Position numbers and translations under genes: made by a program
Shown: positions 23,501-36,395 of the stretch, one piece after another
Position numbering within the stretch: position 1 is the stretch's first letter
Layout of the letters: the number at the start of each line of letters is the position of its first letter
Notes under the pieces: generated by a model
Seen by the model: the letters and a program-made list of their open reading frames with translations, nothing else
The model's database searches: none
What the model was told of the DNA's origin: nothing
From: Manduca sexta
Taxonomy: Eukaryota > Arthropoda > Insecta > Lepidoptera > Sphingidae
Direction: 5' to 3'
Assembly: GCF_014839805.1 (NCBI RefSeq)
Contig: NC_051132.1
Location: 682,001 to 746,000 of the forward strand
DNA: 64,000 bases

Positions 23501-24740
23501 ATTTAATTTCTTTTATATTAAAATAGAAAGTACATTTTGAAAATAACAAAAAATCTAATTAAACTTGATGAAAATAACATATCAGTTTGTGTAAATTTGA
23601 GGCTAGTTCTATTGAAATAGACATTAATTGCATTCCTATGTATCGCTCTGGGGATTCATACGAGTCTGTGTAATGTTACAAACCGATGATACTAATTGTA
23701 TTATTGGAAAGCAGATTGAAGTATCGATTATATTGGTATGTTATGCCAAATTGTATTTCATACGAACCCGTGTAGTCATTAATGCAGTATGTTATAATTA
23801 CTACCAGTAATTGGCGTAGTGTGTGTTGCTTATGTATTTGGATTTTGAACCTACGACCGGACGCAATGAGTTACTTTTCACTTAAAAATTATCTTTCTGT
23901 GATTGTTTCTAAAATACTAATATTGTCAATTGAGGAGGAGAAATCCGGTAACGGTTCTTTCTTATTATTGATGTTTATTGTCAATAGTTATTAAACTATC
24001 TTGATGATATAAATGCAAATATTTGTGTACATGTTTTGTTTTTATCACAGTAATTTACTTCCGTATGAAATATGAATTACTAATCAGATTATTTGAATTG
24101 CCACTTGCGTCATATAGGTGGCGTTAGGGATCGCTAAATTCATTCACGACTTTTTTTAGCAAAAAGGCTGTACTGAAAGATATCTATTTACCCCGAATAA
24201 AAATAAAAAGCAAAATAAAATTATCGTACAAGAGTTTATCTCACAATTAAAATGTGCCATTAAAATATATTTAATGAAGTCGTGAAGAGATCCGCGCGCG
24301 CTGTTTATAAAATAAATTTAGCAGCGTTTTAATGAGTGCAGTGTAATTACATCCGCTGGAGCTCACAGATAACATCTCAAATTGTGGATCAAATTTAATT
24401 ATGTTAAAAAAATATCAAAATATGTACGTGATATATAGTGTTAACTTCAAATGCGTCATGGATAATAAATATTTTATACGAGCAAGGTGATATGATCCCA
24501 TTGCGCCTGATCATAAGTGTAGTGGGTTTCAGATAGAGTATCTACTGTCGTGAACAATTATGGACTGTTTGATATCGGATATATACAGGTAGCATATATC
24601 TGAAGGATTATAGATATTAATATTACAATTTGAAAATGATTGGTGTAGGTCAGTGCTATGTAGTCCACGTAGAGTTCTAGGTGTTGCTACTGTTTTGGGC
24701 GGATATTGCATATAGTAAGTGATTAAGCGAACTATTCAGT
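23501..24740. other. Non-coding stretch, nothing recognised
   Basis: AT-rich. Two overlapping short plus-strand frames (23628-23810 and 23782-23994) show no motif or splice-supported continuity. Confidence 0.4.
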
Positions 24741-24822
24741 TCACGCCTTTATCCTAGAAGAGGTAGGCAGGTGGGCAATCAGGACTCTTTCCGTCTCGTT
24801 TGTTCCGTTGACGTGATAGTAG
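24741..24822 (-). mobile_element. family-2 SINE 3' fragment
   Basis: 'tcacgcctttatcct.gaag.ggtaggcag' and 'tgttccgt.g.cgtgata' match the complement of the family-2 3' end. Confidence 0.55.
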
Positions 24823-27240
24823 ATAATCCTATGGTCATTGTTCACCAAAATCATCTCAACGTGTTATATAAACGTGGATATAAAATATCGTAACTCTTTT
24901 TAAACCCATAGCGCTCACGAAGGAGGGTGAAATTTGGCATGATTAAACTCATATAAATGTATACAAAAAAATAAATGTATGTATAACATGTGTCACAATT
25001 ATATTTATTTCGACGTCAGTGTTTCGACCACTGGTTTAAATAATTAGTCTACAAAACTATTCACCCAATTTCCAGGCAGGGTTAATTGCTGGAAAGTTAA
25101 CGCGCAAGTCACGCATTACGCTCTCCAGGCGCTAGGTAGAGCACTAGAGCGGGGTCTAATGCACCCCTTTGACGTGTTAGTTAACCGTTGCAGGCTCGGT
25201 CTCGTTGACCCGCTCCAGAATGTTAAGTGGCACATTTTAAGTAGATTAAAATGTGGCCGTTTTGACACCATTTTCTAGTATTCATATGCTTGTATGCAGT
25301 GGATTGCTTAATGTTAGCTTATTATTATGTGTATTTATTTGTTTCATAGAAACGTTCGTATTTATTTATTGTCACCGTTTTATTATTAATATAACTGTTT
25401 GATATCATGTTGGCGGTCACTTAATTATTGAGAAGGTTATTTATTGTACAATTTTATAAAAATATTAAAAAGATATAACATTTCTAAGTTAAAGAAATTA
25501 ATCCCGATTAAATCTACTTTTAAGTTTTATATTACTCAAGTAAAGGTTAGTGAATAAGTTAAGTATAATCTATTAAAAATCCTACTCTTGATTTTGTATT
25601 CAATGAAAACAGAAATTTAAATAAAATGAAAATATTCTTGCAAAACATCAACATCACAATATTTTTTATCTTCGAATTAAGTACTTTAATAAAGTTAAAA
25701 CGTACTAAAGCATCAAGTTTCAATATCAAAGCCTTACATTTTGACAAAATTAAATTAGAAATGAGAACGACTTGAGTTACGTACTACAAGTTATGCCACT
25801 TACTACATATAAAATTTTCTATTAACCAAATAATCTACGTCACTCAGCGAAATGTTACTATATTTTGACATATAAACTTAATGAAACAGTGGGACTGACA
25901 GCTTTATTGCCCGAGATTGCTGAAGTTAATAAACCGTGGAGTTTATGTACATACCATTTTTACTTCAATTTAAGCGCAACGCTACAACTTGAGTGCTTTT
26001 GCTCATTCGTAGAACATTCACTACAATGTTGACGGCTACGGGGGCGTAGAAGCGTAGCTTGCCTCGTAGCTACAGTCTACATCATTGATTCGTAGCATTA
26101 TGTGACTGCTACGTCGTAGTATATTAAGAAGTATTCTATGCGAGCGGTGTAGTTGTAGAATTTCAATACTATTTTCTCATTATAAGAAGGTCTATGAAAT
26201 ATAAAAAAGCCAAAAGTATGGAATATAACGTGATGGAAATAATATATCCTGTACGTTGATTACATTAATTCGTTTTCTTGGTTTCAGGTAAACATCACTG
26301 AAAATATTCAATATTTTGCAGATACTGTAAGTGAAGCCACAAGCCACAATAAATTAATAAATATTAAATGTGTATAACATGTTGTTTGTACATTGTTGCA
26401 TTACACAGCATATATTTGCATGGTAATTAAAATATGCAATTATTTAAATACTGAAAATACGTTAATAAATTCAACAACCTACGTTGGATCTCGAATGATC
26501 TATAAATTTATTAACTCGGACACTGTAAATTAACTTGTAATTTCTTTTCCAATAAAATGAACACAATTTTTCAATAAATTCATCGAATAAAATTTTAAAA
26601 CCTCCAATCTGCACTTTATTGAAAATATTTTAATGGAATCGTTGATTGTTTATCCGAAATATTGCAATTCGTTCGCGCTACATCTTTTATTAACATACTT
26701 TATAACTGATGCTCGCCATCGCTCGTGTTTCATACCAATTGAAAACTCATAACCTGCGTATTTTATTGAGCTATGGTATAAGTCTAAAGATCTAGCGGTT
26801 CATTAATATCTCATATGAAGACTTTTTAATATCCCCACAACTCATACAGAAGTATCGTAAAGATAAAATAAGTACAGTCACCCACATGTGCAGCTGTAAC
26901 TGGAAAACTTGTAACAGTCTGTACACTTTGTTTGTACAAAAAAAAATGTTTTATTTCCCGTAAAGAAAAATATTTTTTTCCATGAAACTTAACATGTAAG
27001 TGCGATTTAAAGTTTTAAACTTGTTCAGCTACTTTTGTAGTTGACTGTACATGTCCCCTTGTTAAGGTTTTCCGTAGATAGTAAATCGCACGGACCAATC
27101 GTAATACTAGTATCGAATTCAGATTATATTTTAGCTAGTACAATAAACCGCCCTAATTCTGAGACTATATACTTAGCTCTAAGTGCAGTACTATTTATTT
27201 ATTGCGCTACTATAAAATTAAATTAAGATGAATGTTCGCT
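24823..27240. other. Non-coding stretch with a local CGTAG cluster
   Basis: Between 26037 and 26125 the word CGTAG or its complement occurs several times around 'gctacg...cgtagc'. No gene, SINE or Helitron end was recognised elsewhere in this stretch. Confidence 0.4.
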
Positions 27241-27365
27241 ACCACTGCCTCCTAATAACCTATATCAGCACCCGCCACCTCGCATAACTTAACACTACAC
27301 GCTACCTCCTGTAACTCGTCCCATCACGCTGGCTCCTATAACTTGACACCGCACGCATGTGCATC
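27241..27365. repeat. Degenerate 27-bp minisatellite, about four units
   Basis: Units start near 27242, 27269, 27298 and 27325 and follow the pattern CACgCtgCCTCctaTAACtt. Unit lengths are 27-29 bp with substitutions, so the array is old and short. Confidence 0.55.
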
Positions 27366-30339
27366 GGTCCAGCCCGTTTTATTTGAGTTGCACAGAGGGC
27401 CGGCCCGCGCAATACCACTTTGTAATTTGCTCGCATTTTCATATTAAACTTGCGCTGAGATTAGCAGCGTTCAGATAAATTGCGGTCGCTGTGCAACGTT
27501 AGAAACTTTGTGTAACTGTAAATGAGTTTTTCATAACTGTTTGAAGCTTGTACTGTTAAATTTATATTTGTATTGGTATTGTATTTCATACATTTTAGTG
27601 ATGAGTAACCTCTAGATGGTAAATACTATAGGCCGTACCGTAGCAGGAAATTCCTAGGGGTAAATATAATGGCAAACCCTGATGATTATATTTAATGTTA
27701 CTTATACCATTTCATTGAATGTCGCAAATTGAATAGTAAATTTAATATTTTATGATATTTTTTAATTAACAAGAGAGGTACCATAATGGATGCATCTACG
27801 ACTAAATATACTTAACCCAAAATACATCGCTTTAAATCGATTAGCTTGTATTAAATACATTTACGATTTGACGCTTTGGTTGTTTATGAGTGATCATTGG
27901 AATAAGATGAAGTCTTCCGTTTGCAATCTTAATATTAATAATGTATACAATAATTGAAATAGTTAACCTGAGATAACTTCCCGAGGAGCTCTATCTTTCG
28001 TATCATTTGATTGTGTTTATTGACCTCGTTTCGTTCAAGTTTAATTAGTTTTAACGTTTAAACCGTGGGGTTAACGGGTACGGTTACTGTACGTGGAAAA
28101 GTTAGGGTTAAGGGTAAATTGGTGTTTCAGTTTTATTGATATGAAGGTGTTATTTGGTTCAATAAAATGTAATTCACATCTTGAACCAATTTCGAAAAAG
28201 GTACAGAAGAGTTATGACGGTATCTTTTATGTATAATTTTTCATTATCTTTTGGAAATTAACGCTTAAGAACATCTCTTAAATCTAGGGAATTTTTCTGC
28301 TTTTCAGTTCTGCTATTATTGTAGCAAAAAGATTTTTGGAAATATTGACATAGTTTAATAAGTACATTATATGGTTATCTGAAATCAGCGGTTTATTTCC
28401 GCAGAATAAAAACTGTGTTCAAATTCTTATCCGCAGTGACATTGATGGTTCGTCCATTTAAATTGAAAACTAAAACTCTTGCATATTTTTCGCTTTAGAA
28501 ATGAATAAAGTACTATTTTTAACTCGTGGCTTTATCTACGTGTAAAGTTGTTCCTACTACAAAAATTCCAAAAACATTTTAGCGATTGATACCCGCCCGT
28601 ATGGTGCCAGCGCCGACCATTTAAAATTCCATTATGTCCCATGTCAGCAAATGACCAGGGATAAAAAAGCCCTTAAATCAAGGACATGGTCTATCCTTGT
28701 GCTAAATCATTCAAATACGTTCAGCTGTTTCTGCGTTTACTTCTAGCAAATATTTAAATATTTTGAATAACTTTCGCGTCTATAATATCAGTAAGAGTAA
28801 GAGATGTACGTACCTGCAAAGCGCCTCTGATATCAAAAGTGAATAGTCAGTTCGGAAACGAAATTAAGATTAAATTCCTTCGTTGAAATATGTAACTAAA
28901 ATTTCGTTTGGGATATGCTTTAATTTTATTCTAGAAGGCGATGAAAACAATAATATATTTTTGTGACAATTCATTAAATGGAATTAAACAATGGCCACCT
29001 CTAATTATTCCAAAAGTCTAAAATCAGTTACAAATTAAATTCAAATCGCTGCGGGTGTTCCTGATGCTGACTGTGCCGCTGTCGCCCGCGTGGACTGTCA
29101 GACGCACAAAGAATGTTAATTAGAGCCCCCTCCCCTGTCATCCGGCCCCCGCGGACCCATCAGACCGCCCGCTGATTGCATATCTGTACTGTCGGCTGTC
29201 ATTTTACACTTTCCTATTTTGACCATCATTTTGTGACTTTTCATATTATAATATTGTCTGACTGTACAATTTATTTGATGGTATCATTGATTATAATTTA
29301 TTTTTCGAATGGGAAAACCGTTTATTTTGAAGCCAAGGATTAAGTCAAGGTAATATTTCTCTTATATAAAACTCGTTAAAGTCTTGTTTTCTTTTTTTTA
29401 ATACAATTAAATGACAGATCAGATTGTTATGTAAAATGTACTGCACTCTTCGCCTAGACGTTAGACTTTAAGTCTTATAATGTCCAGAATACATTAATTA
29501 AAGTTGAATCTAATAGCGATTGCATAGGGTTACTCAGCGGCAGAATTATATAACCCAGTAAATGCAATAAACAACCAACGTAGTATAAAAAAGGTTCAAA
29601 AAAATAGAAAAATGTAGCCCAATATAAAGACACCTCAAGAGGGCAGCACGTGACACAACGCAAACATTTTTTCCCGAAATGTCACAGAATTCCAGGTGAA
29701 TTCGTAATCACGTCCCTGAACAATTATCCCGGGGCGTTATAAATTGTCCCGTGTCCCTGTCGGGAACAGTGCGGTGTGATTTCGGGAACGTTCTGGGCCT
29801 GGTCTGGAATGGGAAATATGAGTAATGATTTTTGACACCCTCGGGAAGTGTTCCTTTGTTTCTTTCTGAAGTTTCTTGAAGTCAGTTGTGATGAGGTTTT
29901 TGTGGTAGTAATTAACAGTGCTTATGCACTAAGTAAATCTGACTGGGTGGTTGAGTAGCAGCGTACTTGGGTCACGCATCGTCACGTTCTTAAATGTCTT
30001 AACTATTTATTTTTATATTACATAGTACCTACTTTATATCTTTAAACTCGTTTTGAGTTCATTGTGAGAGCAACACTAGAATTTCTTTTATTATATTTAT
30101 TTCGGAAAGGTAACGTTGTAAAATAAAATAAAACTTAACAGTATAACATTATATAAATTAAATTAGCTAATGTCACAACCGTAGCATTTTCCACATAACA
30201 TCATACAACTGGCCAACATTTTTCCGAAAGCGATCCCGACACAACATATAGGTACTAATACTAATGAGGTCTGCAAATCGTTCTAATAATTATTAGATTC
30301 TACATAAAGGGTAGCTGAGAAGGTTATATGGGCCCTTCA
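27366..30339. other. Non-coding stretch, nothing recognised
   Basis: Mostly AT-rich. GC-rich islands at 29048-29190 and 29690-29840 stand out; the second contains three 'cgggaa' words. I see no exon, RNA gene or repeat family I can name. Confidence 0.4.
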
Positions 30340-30671
30340 ATAATAATAATAATAATAATATCAGCCCTGTATTATATACTTGCCCACTGCTGAGCACGGG
30401 CCTCCTCTAATACTGAGAGGGATTAGGCCTTAGTCCACCACGCTGGCCTAGTACGGATTGGTAGACTTCACACACCTTCGAAATTCCTATAGAGAACTTC
30501 TCAGATGTGCAGGTTTCCTCACGATGTTTTCCTTCACCGTTCAAGCGAACGATAAATTCACAAAGAATACACACATGATTTTAGAAAAGTCAGAGGTATG
30601 TCTCTTGGGATTTGAACCTGCGGACATTCGTCTTGGCAGTCCGTTCCGCACCCAACTAGGCTATCGCCGCT
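30340..30671 (-). mobile_element. tRNA-derived SINE, family 1, full length with (TAA)n tail
   Basis: The left end is a (TAA)n run of about 20 bp. The body matches the family throughout, including 'gggatttgaacctgcggacattcgtc' (B box on the minus strand) and 'cccaactaggctatcgccgct'. The word CCCTTCAATA occurs just before the tail and again at 30685-30694, a possible but offset target duplication. A 73-codon frame here is incidental. Confidence 0.88.
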
Positions 30672-30867
30672 TATACTAGTTTACCCTTCAATACTAGTTC
30701 CCTATCACAAAATCATAGGAAGAATGGTAGACGTTAGCTCGGCAAGGAGTGGGTGTTATTTCTTTTTTGTGTAGAATTTAAGTTGCTGTAAATAGGCGCA
30801 GTCACGTGCGCTGTATATATAGGAGGCGTGAGAGAAATTATACTATTATTGTGGATGTAATGTGTGT

Positions 30868-31062
30868 GGTGACGTGTGTGTGACACGGCTCGTAGGTTCT
30901 GGGTTCGAATCCCGTGTCAGATAAAGTGGGATTGAATTTTTCAGTATGAGCACGGAGTCTGGAATTTATGCCCGATATGGCGACAGGCTTGCACTCTTAC
31001 ACATCATGAGAGGAATATAATTACCTAAAAGTGGTCAGGGATAAAGGCGTGATATATGTTTG
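30868..31062 (+). mobile_element. family-2 SINE
   Basis: The B box 'gggttcgaatcc' is intact. It is followed by 'gtcagataaagtggg', 'cggagtctggaatttatgcccgatatggcgacagg' in consecutive short blocks, and the terminal 'gataaaggcgtgat'. The A-box side is degraded. Confidence 0.78.
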
Positions 31063-31219
31063 TTTTTTTGTTTTTGTTAGTTCTGTGCTATAGCGATTGA
31101 TTATATATAATATGTAGACTTACCCAAATCAGACATGAACCTTGTGGGTTTTTCTGTACTTACCCGGGATTTGCACCCTATTTTTTTATCTTATTCAAAT
31201 ATAATTTCGACGCGACACA

Positions 31220-31547
31220 CTTTTACTGGTGGTGGTAGGTCTCTCATATGTGAGAGTCCGCCTGGGTAGGTACCACCGCAATTTCTCTTTCTGCCGCTAA
31301 GCAGCAGTGTGTGGTCACTGTTGTGTTCGAGTTTGGAGGACATTGTAGTCAGTGTAACTACTGGACATAGTATGACTTAACATCTCATGTCTCAGGATGG
31401 CGAGGGCAGTGGAATACCAAACAATACTTTGTAATTCGAGGTGTCAGATGGTGTTTCTACTGTTTATGGGCGGTCTTATCGCTTAACATCTGGCGAACGG
31501 CAAGCACGTCTCGTCATTCAGGGCAATAAAGAAAAACTAAAAAATAA
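31220..31547 (+). mobile_element. BMC1-like LINE 3' end or LINE-tailed SINE
   Basis: It starts 'ttttactggtggtggtaggt' and ends 'gcaataaagaaaaactaaaa'. These ends resemble the 3' region of Bombyx BMC1 ('actggtggtagg...gggtaggtaccacc...gcaataaa'). It is close in sequence to the inverted copy at 22971-23290. Confidence 0.68.
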
Positions 31548-31623
31548 CCATTATTTTTAGCTTGTTAGCAAACGGATTTAACTATTAAGAATAGGGCTCG
31601 TCTGACATTAATGTTACTATTAT

Positions 31624-31770
31624 AATGATTTCTTATGTTTACGCGAATGTTAGACATCAAAATAAAACAAGTTTTTAGATTTATCGCGGTTCATGGCCCC
31701 GCAACTATAAAGGTTGCAGTCTACGAAACATTAGGAGCAATAAAAAACAAAAAAACGCACTAAAATAATT
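31624..31770. mobile_element. Penelope-like repeat remnant
   Basis: It has the family start 'atgatttcttatgtttacgc' and 'gaatgttagacat', then 'tttatcgcggt', a degraded 'aaggttgcagtctacgaaac' and no complete second arm. It is a relative of 49025-49206. Confidence 0.6.
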
Positions 31771-32515
31771 GTAATCATATTAACTAGAATTCACTCACAA
31801 ATAATGTTTAACAGCAATTTGAATGGTGTCCATTATTAGAACGACGACTGCGTGCGGACCGCCCGAGCCGTGTCAACACCTCCCTTCCATCCTCCCTGAA
31901 CGCTCTAATTATATTCAGTTAGAACCACTTTAGACTAACTGTGTTAGGTCTGTCAATATGACATATTTGTTTGGTTAAAGCGATATTGTATTCAGATTAG
32001 GGTGGGCCGTTTGTTAGCTGGTATATGAGCAAGTAGGTTTACTGGTGGTGGGTGAATAATTATGTACCAGTAGTAAGTGATAATTAACAGTAAAATTGCA
32101 GATCGGTAAAATGCATTGCTGACGTTTTGTAATATTTTTTTTTAGTTCAAGCGATCGAATCTACCATACCTTAATTGTTATGTGAAGCACAACAATAACC
32201 TAGCAAAAATATCCAGGAGTTCCACTGTAACGGCTTGGAAGGGAATGCGGTAAAATCAAACGTTATGTCCACTGCCAAACGGTATATTACACTTAAAGTC
32301 ATAGTTCACAACAGTTTGACACTTCATACTTACACAAAATACAGGTACACAACACACAACATACAGGCTGCCGGCGAAGGATGATTATAAGAGAGCCGAC
32401 CACGCATTGTCACCTTAAAGAACTAGTGCTGTCAATACTATTGTCAACATCGCTGATCGTAACGTCGAGCGACGAATATCCACAAGGGTTGTGCCATCTG
32501 TATTTATATTAAATA
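31771..32515. other. Non-coding stretch, nothing recognised
   Basis: A short 'tttactggtggtggg' match to the BMC1-like unit start lies at about 32037-32051, without the rest of the unit. No gene is visible. Confidence 0.35.
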
Positions 32516-32850
32516 CTAGCTTTTGCCCGCGGCTCCGCCCGCGTTATAAAGTTTTTCAGGCTAAAGTTTTCCGTTATAAAAGTAGTAGTTACCCGGGAGC
32601 CTATGTTCTTCCCAGGGTCTCAAACTGTCTCCATACCAAAGTTCATCTTAATACGTTGGGTAGTTTTTGAGTTTAATACGTTCAGGCAGACAGATGCAGC
32701 GGGGGACTTTGTTTTATAATATATTTTTTAGAACTTTTTAAGTGAAACATTCCCGTCATACATCATTGTTGCATAACTTTAATCGTTTACGCAGCGCAGG
32801 CAACGGAAGCTCTCAAAACTCATAATTTTCCCCGGTTTTGCAACATGTTT

Positions 32851-33342
32851 CATTACTGCTCCGCTCCTATTGGTCATAGCGTGATGATATATAACTTTGA
32901 GCACTCCACAAACAAAGTACTATTCAACACAAAAATATTTTTTCAGTTTTAATCGGTAGTTCCTGACATTAGACATTACTGCTCCGCTCCTATTGAATAT
33001 AGCGTGATGATATATAGCCTATAGCACTCCACGAACAAAGGGCTATCCAACGTAAAAAGAATTTTTCAGTTTGGACCGGTAGTTCCTGAGATTAGCCATT
33101 ACTGCCTCGCTCCTATTGGGTATAGCGTGATGATATATAGCCTATAGCACTCCACGAACAAAGGGCTATCCAACGCAAAAAGAATTTTTCAGTTTGGACT
33201 GGTAGTTCCTGAGATTAGCCATTACTGCCCCGCTCCTATTGGGTATAGCGTGATGATATATAGCCTATAGCACTCCACGAACAAAGGGCTATCCAACGCA
33301 AAAAGAATTTTTCAGTTTGGACCGGTAGTTCCTGAGATTAGC
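32851..33342 (-). repeat. 123-bp tandem array, four units
   Basis: Unit starts at 32851, 32974, 33097 and 33220 are exactly 123 bp apart. The unit at 32851 is more diverged than the other three and resembles the third unit of the other Helitron (60304-60426), not its fourth. Confidence 0.95.
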
Positions 33343-33350
33343 GCGTTCAA

Positions 33351-33384
33351 ACAAACAAACAAACAAACAAACAAACAAACAAAC
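33351..33384. repeat. (CAAA)n microsatellite inside the Helitron
   Basis: Tetranucleotide run near the Helitron 5' end. The corresponding (TTTG)n in the other copy is at 60024-60052. Confidence 0.9.
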
Positions 33385-33410
33385 TCTTCAGCTTTATATA
33401 ATAGTATAGA

Positions 33411-35394
33411 TACGTGTTGGGCCACAAAGCTCGAATCCTATACAAGATTTATAAAAGTCAAGTTCTACGAATAACTTTGATCTTCTTATATTGATCTGGA
33501 TACTACTAATTTCTCAGCGAACTCGTCCCCACTATATAGAACTCAATAAAGCCCTAAACCAATACAATATAAAGTCATCTAATTTGCAAGTCAACTGCAT
33601 GCATTATAGATTAAAATCAATGATAATGTATAATTCATTGCGGGTAGTTTTCCCGCCGGTCCGCCGATGTCATGGGATTGACGTCATCGGTCATTCCGGT
33701 CCAGTGGCGATGCGCTTCAGTGTGTATTATATTAATTGGTTGTGGGATAAAAGCCCGCTCTGGAAATATATGCCTTTGGTAAGGATAATGTAGCTTATTG
33801 ATTTAATTTCTAAAATGGGTTCAATATTTACGAATGTTTTCTTACAAAGACAGGACATTATCGGACCCTTAAAAAGATTACCTAAATATATCACTCGAAT
33901 TCTAAAACTAAAAGGTTACACAAAAATATAATGTGAAAAAAGCACTTTCAGTTTTTACTAAATTCACAATTAGGTACCACGCAGTCCAAATTATTTTTTT
34001 GTCATGAAATCGAACTTACACACGAAATACCTACTACCTAGTATAAAATTGGCATCGAATACTTGAAACATATTTCTTAGCTAAAGACGGGTGCAGACGA
34101 TAAGCCTCAGATAAAGGTATTTAATAATATAAATGGTCCCATTCTAGGAATGTCCTTTAAACCCGTTCCATTGAGCCGCCACTGATTTATCGCCACGTCC
34201 ACTCGCCAAACGTATTGTAGGTCTCTGAGAAAATTGGAGGCGCATTTGAGGATTTTATTTTACACAAGGTGATAAACCGCTTTGACTTGTTTTGAAGTTA
34301 ACCGGTGACCCTTCAGCAAGGCAAAATGATGTATTGTTTGACCTGGATAATAAAAACCTTGCCAGGATGTGGTAAAATATGGAATGAATTTATTGTATTC
34401 AATATTTCCAATTTTGCAATGAAAAAGCAAAAATGGCGTTTTTTTCATATTTGTATTTTTTTTTCAGTCATGTTGCTCCGTACGTCCGCTTTCAGCGGTG
34501 ATCACTAACTTTTCACCACTTTAAAATATTTCTTTAATAAAACCCTAGCACCTTCCAATGCGGGCACCGACTAAAACCTATTTATAAAGTATAGCGAACT
34601 TAACGCGGGTGTTTTATTTTTCTGGTCAAACCATGACTGCAGCAACGTATGTCAATTCATGTTATATTTGAACTGTACATTTGACACACTCACAGAATCT
34701 TGCCAGGAGAAGGCCAATAGGTAAATTAGTGACGCTTCACGTGATAGTAAGTGACAATTAACAAATACCGCTATATTTACACCACTAACAGTAGGTGCAA
34801 TGATAATGATAATGACGATAGTAAAAAAAATAGATAAATATTTCTAATATCAAAGTGCATACGTCGTAGAACTGTAAAGCAACAGTTTGGAGTGGAAAAT
34901 AATTAAATATTTATCCGGGGAAAATAACAAAAATAGTTCTGATGGTGAGGACAGAATAGTTTAAATGGAATGAAAAAATATAAAATATATTTCTTCACGT
35001 TCGTTCTAGACATTGGCGCAGTCAAGCTATAGATACTATCCACAGAGATACTGCTACATTATTTATTTTATGTATACTAAAAACTGACAGTATATCTAAA
35101 ATATATATTGGAGAGACATTTTCAGAGTTCCAATCTGTCTTTATGTTCGTTTCGACCGCGAGCTCGTCTCAAATCCCGAAAAAGTTAACAAAAACTATTA
35201 CAACAAGCCGGTGTAAATACGACTTTCAAGAGTTGCCGAGGGCTTTCTCTGTTCAATATTTTTACTTTTCTTATTGTAGAGGACAAATGAGCGTCTTCAC
35301 AAAATTTATAAAAAAATCCCTCATTGTTAAAGCGATAATACCTATCTAGTTACTTGATACATTTTTACCGCTGAGTGGTTGACATTTTTTTTTA
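33411..35394. other. Non-coding stretch, nothing recognised
   Basis: A 100-codon plus-strand frame (33491-33793) lacks motifs. It includes a GC-rich imperfect palindrome near 33660-33690 ('ccgatgtcat...gacgtcatcgg'). The rest is AT-rich. Confidence 0.35.
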
Positions 35395-35650
35395 TTGTTA
35401 GGCTTAGCATAGTGGCTTCACAGCACTTGATATTAAGCGAAGTGAAGCTCATAGAAAATGCCGACCGGCCGAAGATACAAGCATCCCGACGGTCGGCACA
35501 ATCTTGCTAGCCTGCATAATTGCTTCTTCACGCTCCTATTGAAAGACCCCTAGTTATAGGAATGAAGGAACACGCATGCTGGCAAACCATTCCACAGCCT
35601 GATCTATAACTCTAAGTGTAGAAGCATGGAATTTCACAATAGTTAAACAC
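35395..35650. repeat. Dispersed repeat, probable LINE 3' fragment
   Basis: It contains the inverted words 'gccgaccgg' and 'ggtcggc', then 'gctcctattgaaagaccc', 'ataggaatgaaggaacacgc' and 'accattccacagcc'. I recognise these as parts of a widespread lepidopteran repeat, probably a LINE 3' region, but cannot name the family. Confidence 0.45.
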
Positions 35651-35659
35651 GTAACTTTT

Positions 35660-35950
35660 AGGAGTCACAGTTATACGCTAAAGTAAAGCCGTTGGTCCTG
35701 CGCCTGATCTCTCTCCGGTAATGTCGGCTTGCCGTCTCACCGAACTATGAGAGTGCAGGAACGGAGAGTGCACCTGTGTATTGCACACACAATTGTGCAC
35801 TATAATATATCCTACGTACCCTGCTGATCTCCGTTGAGATTGGCCGCCGTGGTCGAAATTCGGCTAGGAGGAGGTATATACGCTAAGATTTTGAACCCGT
35901 GAGCATTTTCTAACTAGTCCGTTTCGCTCGCCACCAAGCCATCAATCGTA
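35660..35950 (-). mobile_element. tRNA-headed SINE with a LINE-like body
   Basis: On the minus strand a tRNA-like head ('gatggcttggtggcgagcg', then B box 'gggttcaaaatc') at 35945-35880 is followed by 'cgaatttcgaccacggcggcc', in two blocks, and 'gagagagatcaggcgcagg'. The second part is a body familiar from lepidopteran repeats. The combination suggests a SINE whose 3' part derives from a LINE. Confidence 0.5.
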
Positions 35951-36395
35951 TTCTCGACTTCAATTCTAACACGAAGCATCAAGCTTCCAAAATTGGACCA
36001 AGTAATGGAAATCCACAAACCGCGTCAACAACCAGAATGTTTGGAAATGTTCGAAACTGTTCCCGGATTCTGTAGTCGGGAACAAGGAACTCGCGCCAAT
36101 GCGTTCCTTTGTCTAAGGATTAGCTGTTGCGTGAAATTGCTAGAGTTTGCCGTATCGGTTAGTTTTGCAACGTCAGCGATGTTTGTTGCAATGTTCTGAT
36201 CTGTTTGAAGTGTTTTGGGTATCCACCGATTGTTCACCGATCAAACATATTTGTGGCGAGATGGTCCCCAGACACTTTATCATACGGATAATATGCCATG
36301 GCTTGTATCAATAGGTATAATAGATACCAACATATTTTAGACTTTGGTAAAAACAACAAAATATAATACCTACATGAACAACAAAACGATATATT

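Larger units (their letters stand above)
32516..33410 (-). mobile_element. Non-autonomous Helitron with four 123-bp units
   Basis: On the minus strand it begins TCTATACTATTATATAAAGC (right end), followed by a (TTTG)n run, then four tandem 123-bp units. It ends with a GC-rich hairpin (CGCGG...CCGCG) and CTAG. It sits between A and T, the Helitron target dinucleotide. No Rep/helicase coding is present. It is closely similar to the plus-strand copy at 59998-60887. Confidence 0.9.

Noticed and set aside
35993..36199. 68-codon frame with a Cys-rich stretch that loosely recalls a Wnt C-terminal pattern
   Set aside because: Only scattered cysteines match, the key core residues are missing, and there are no splice sites in the right places.
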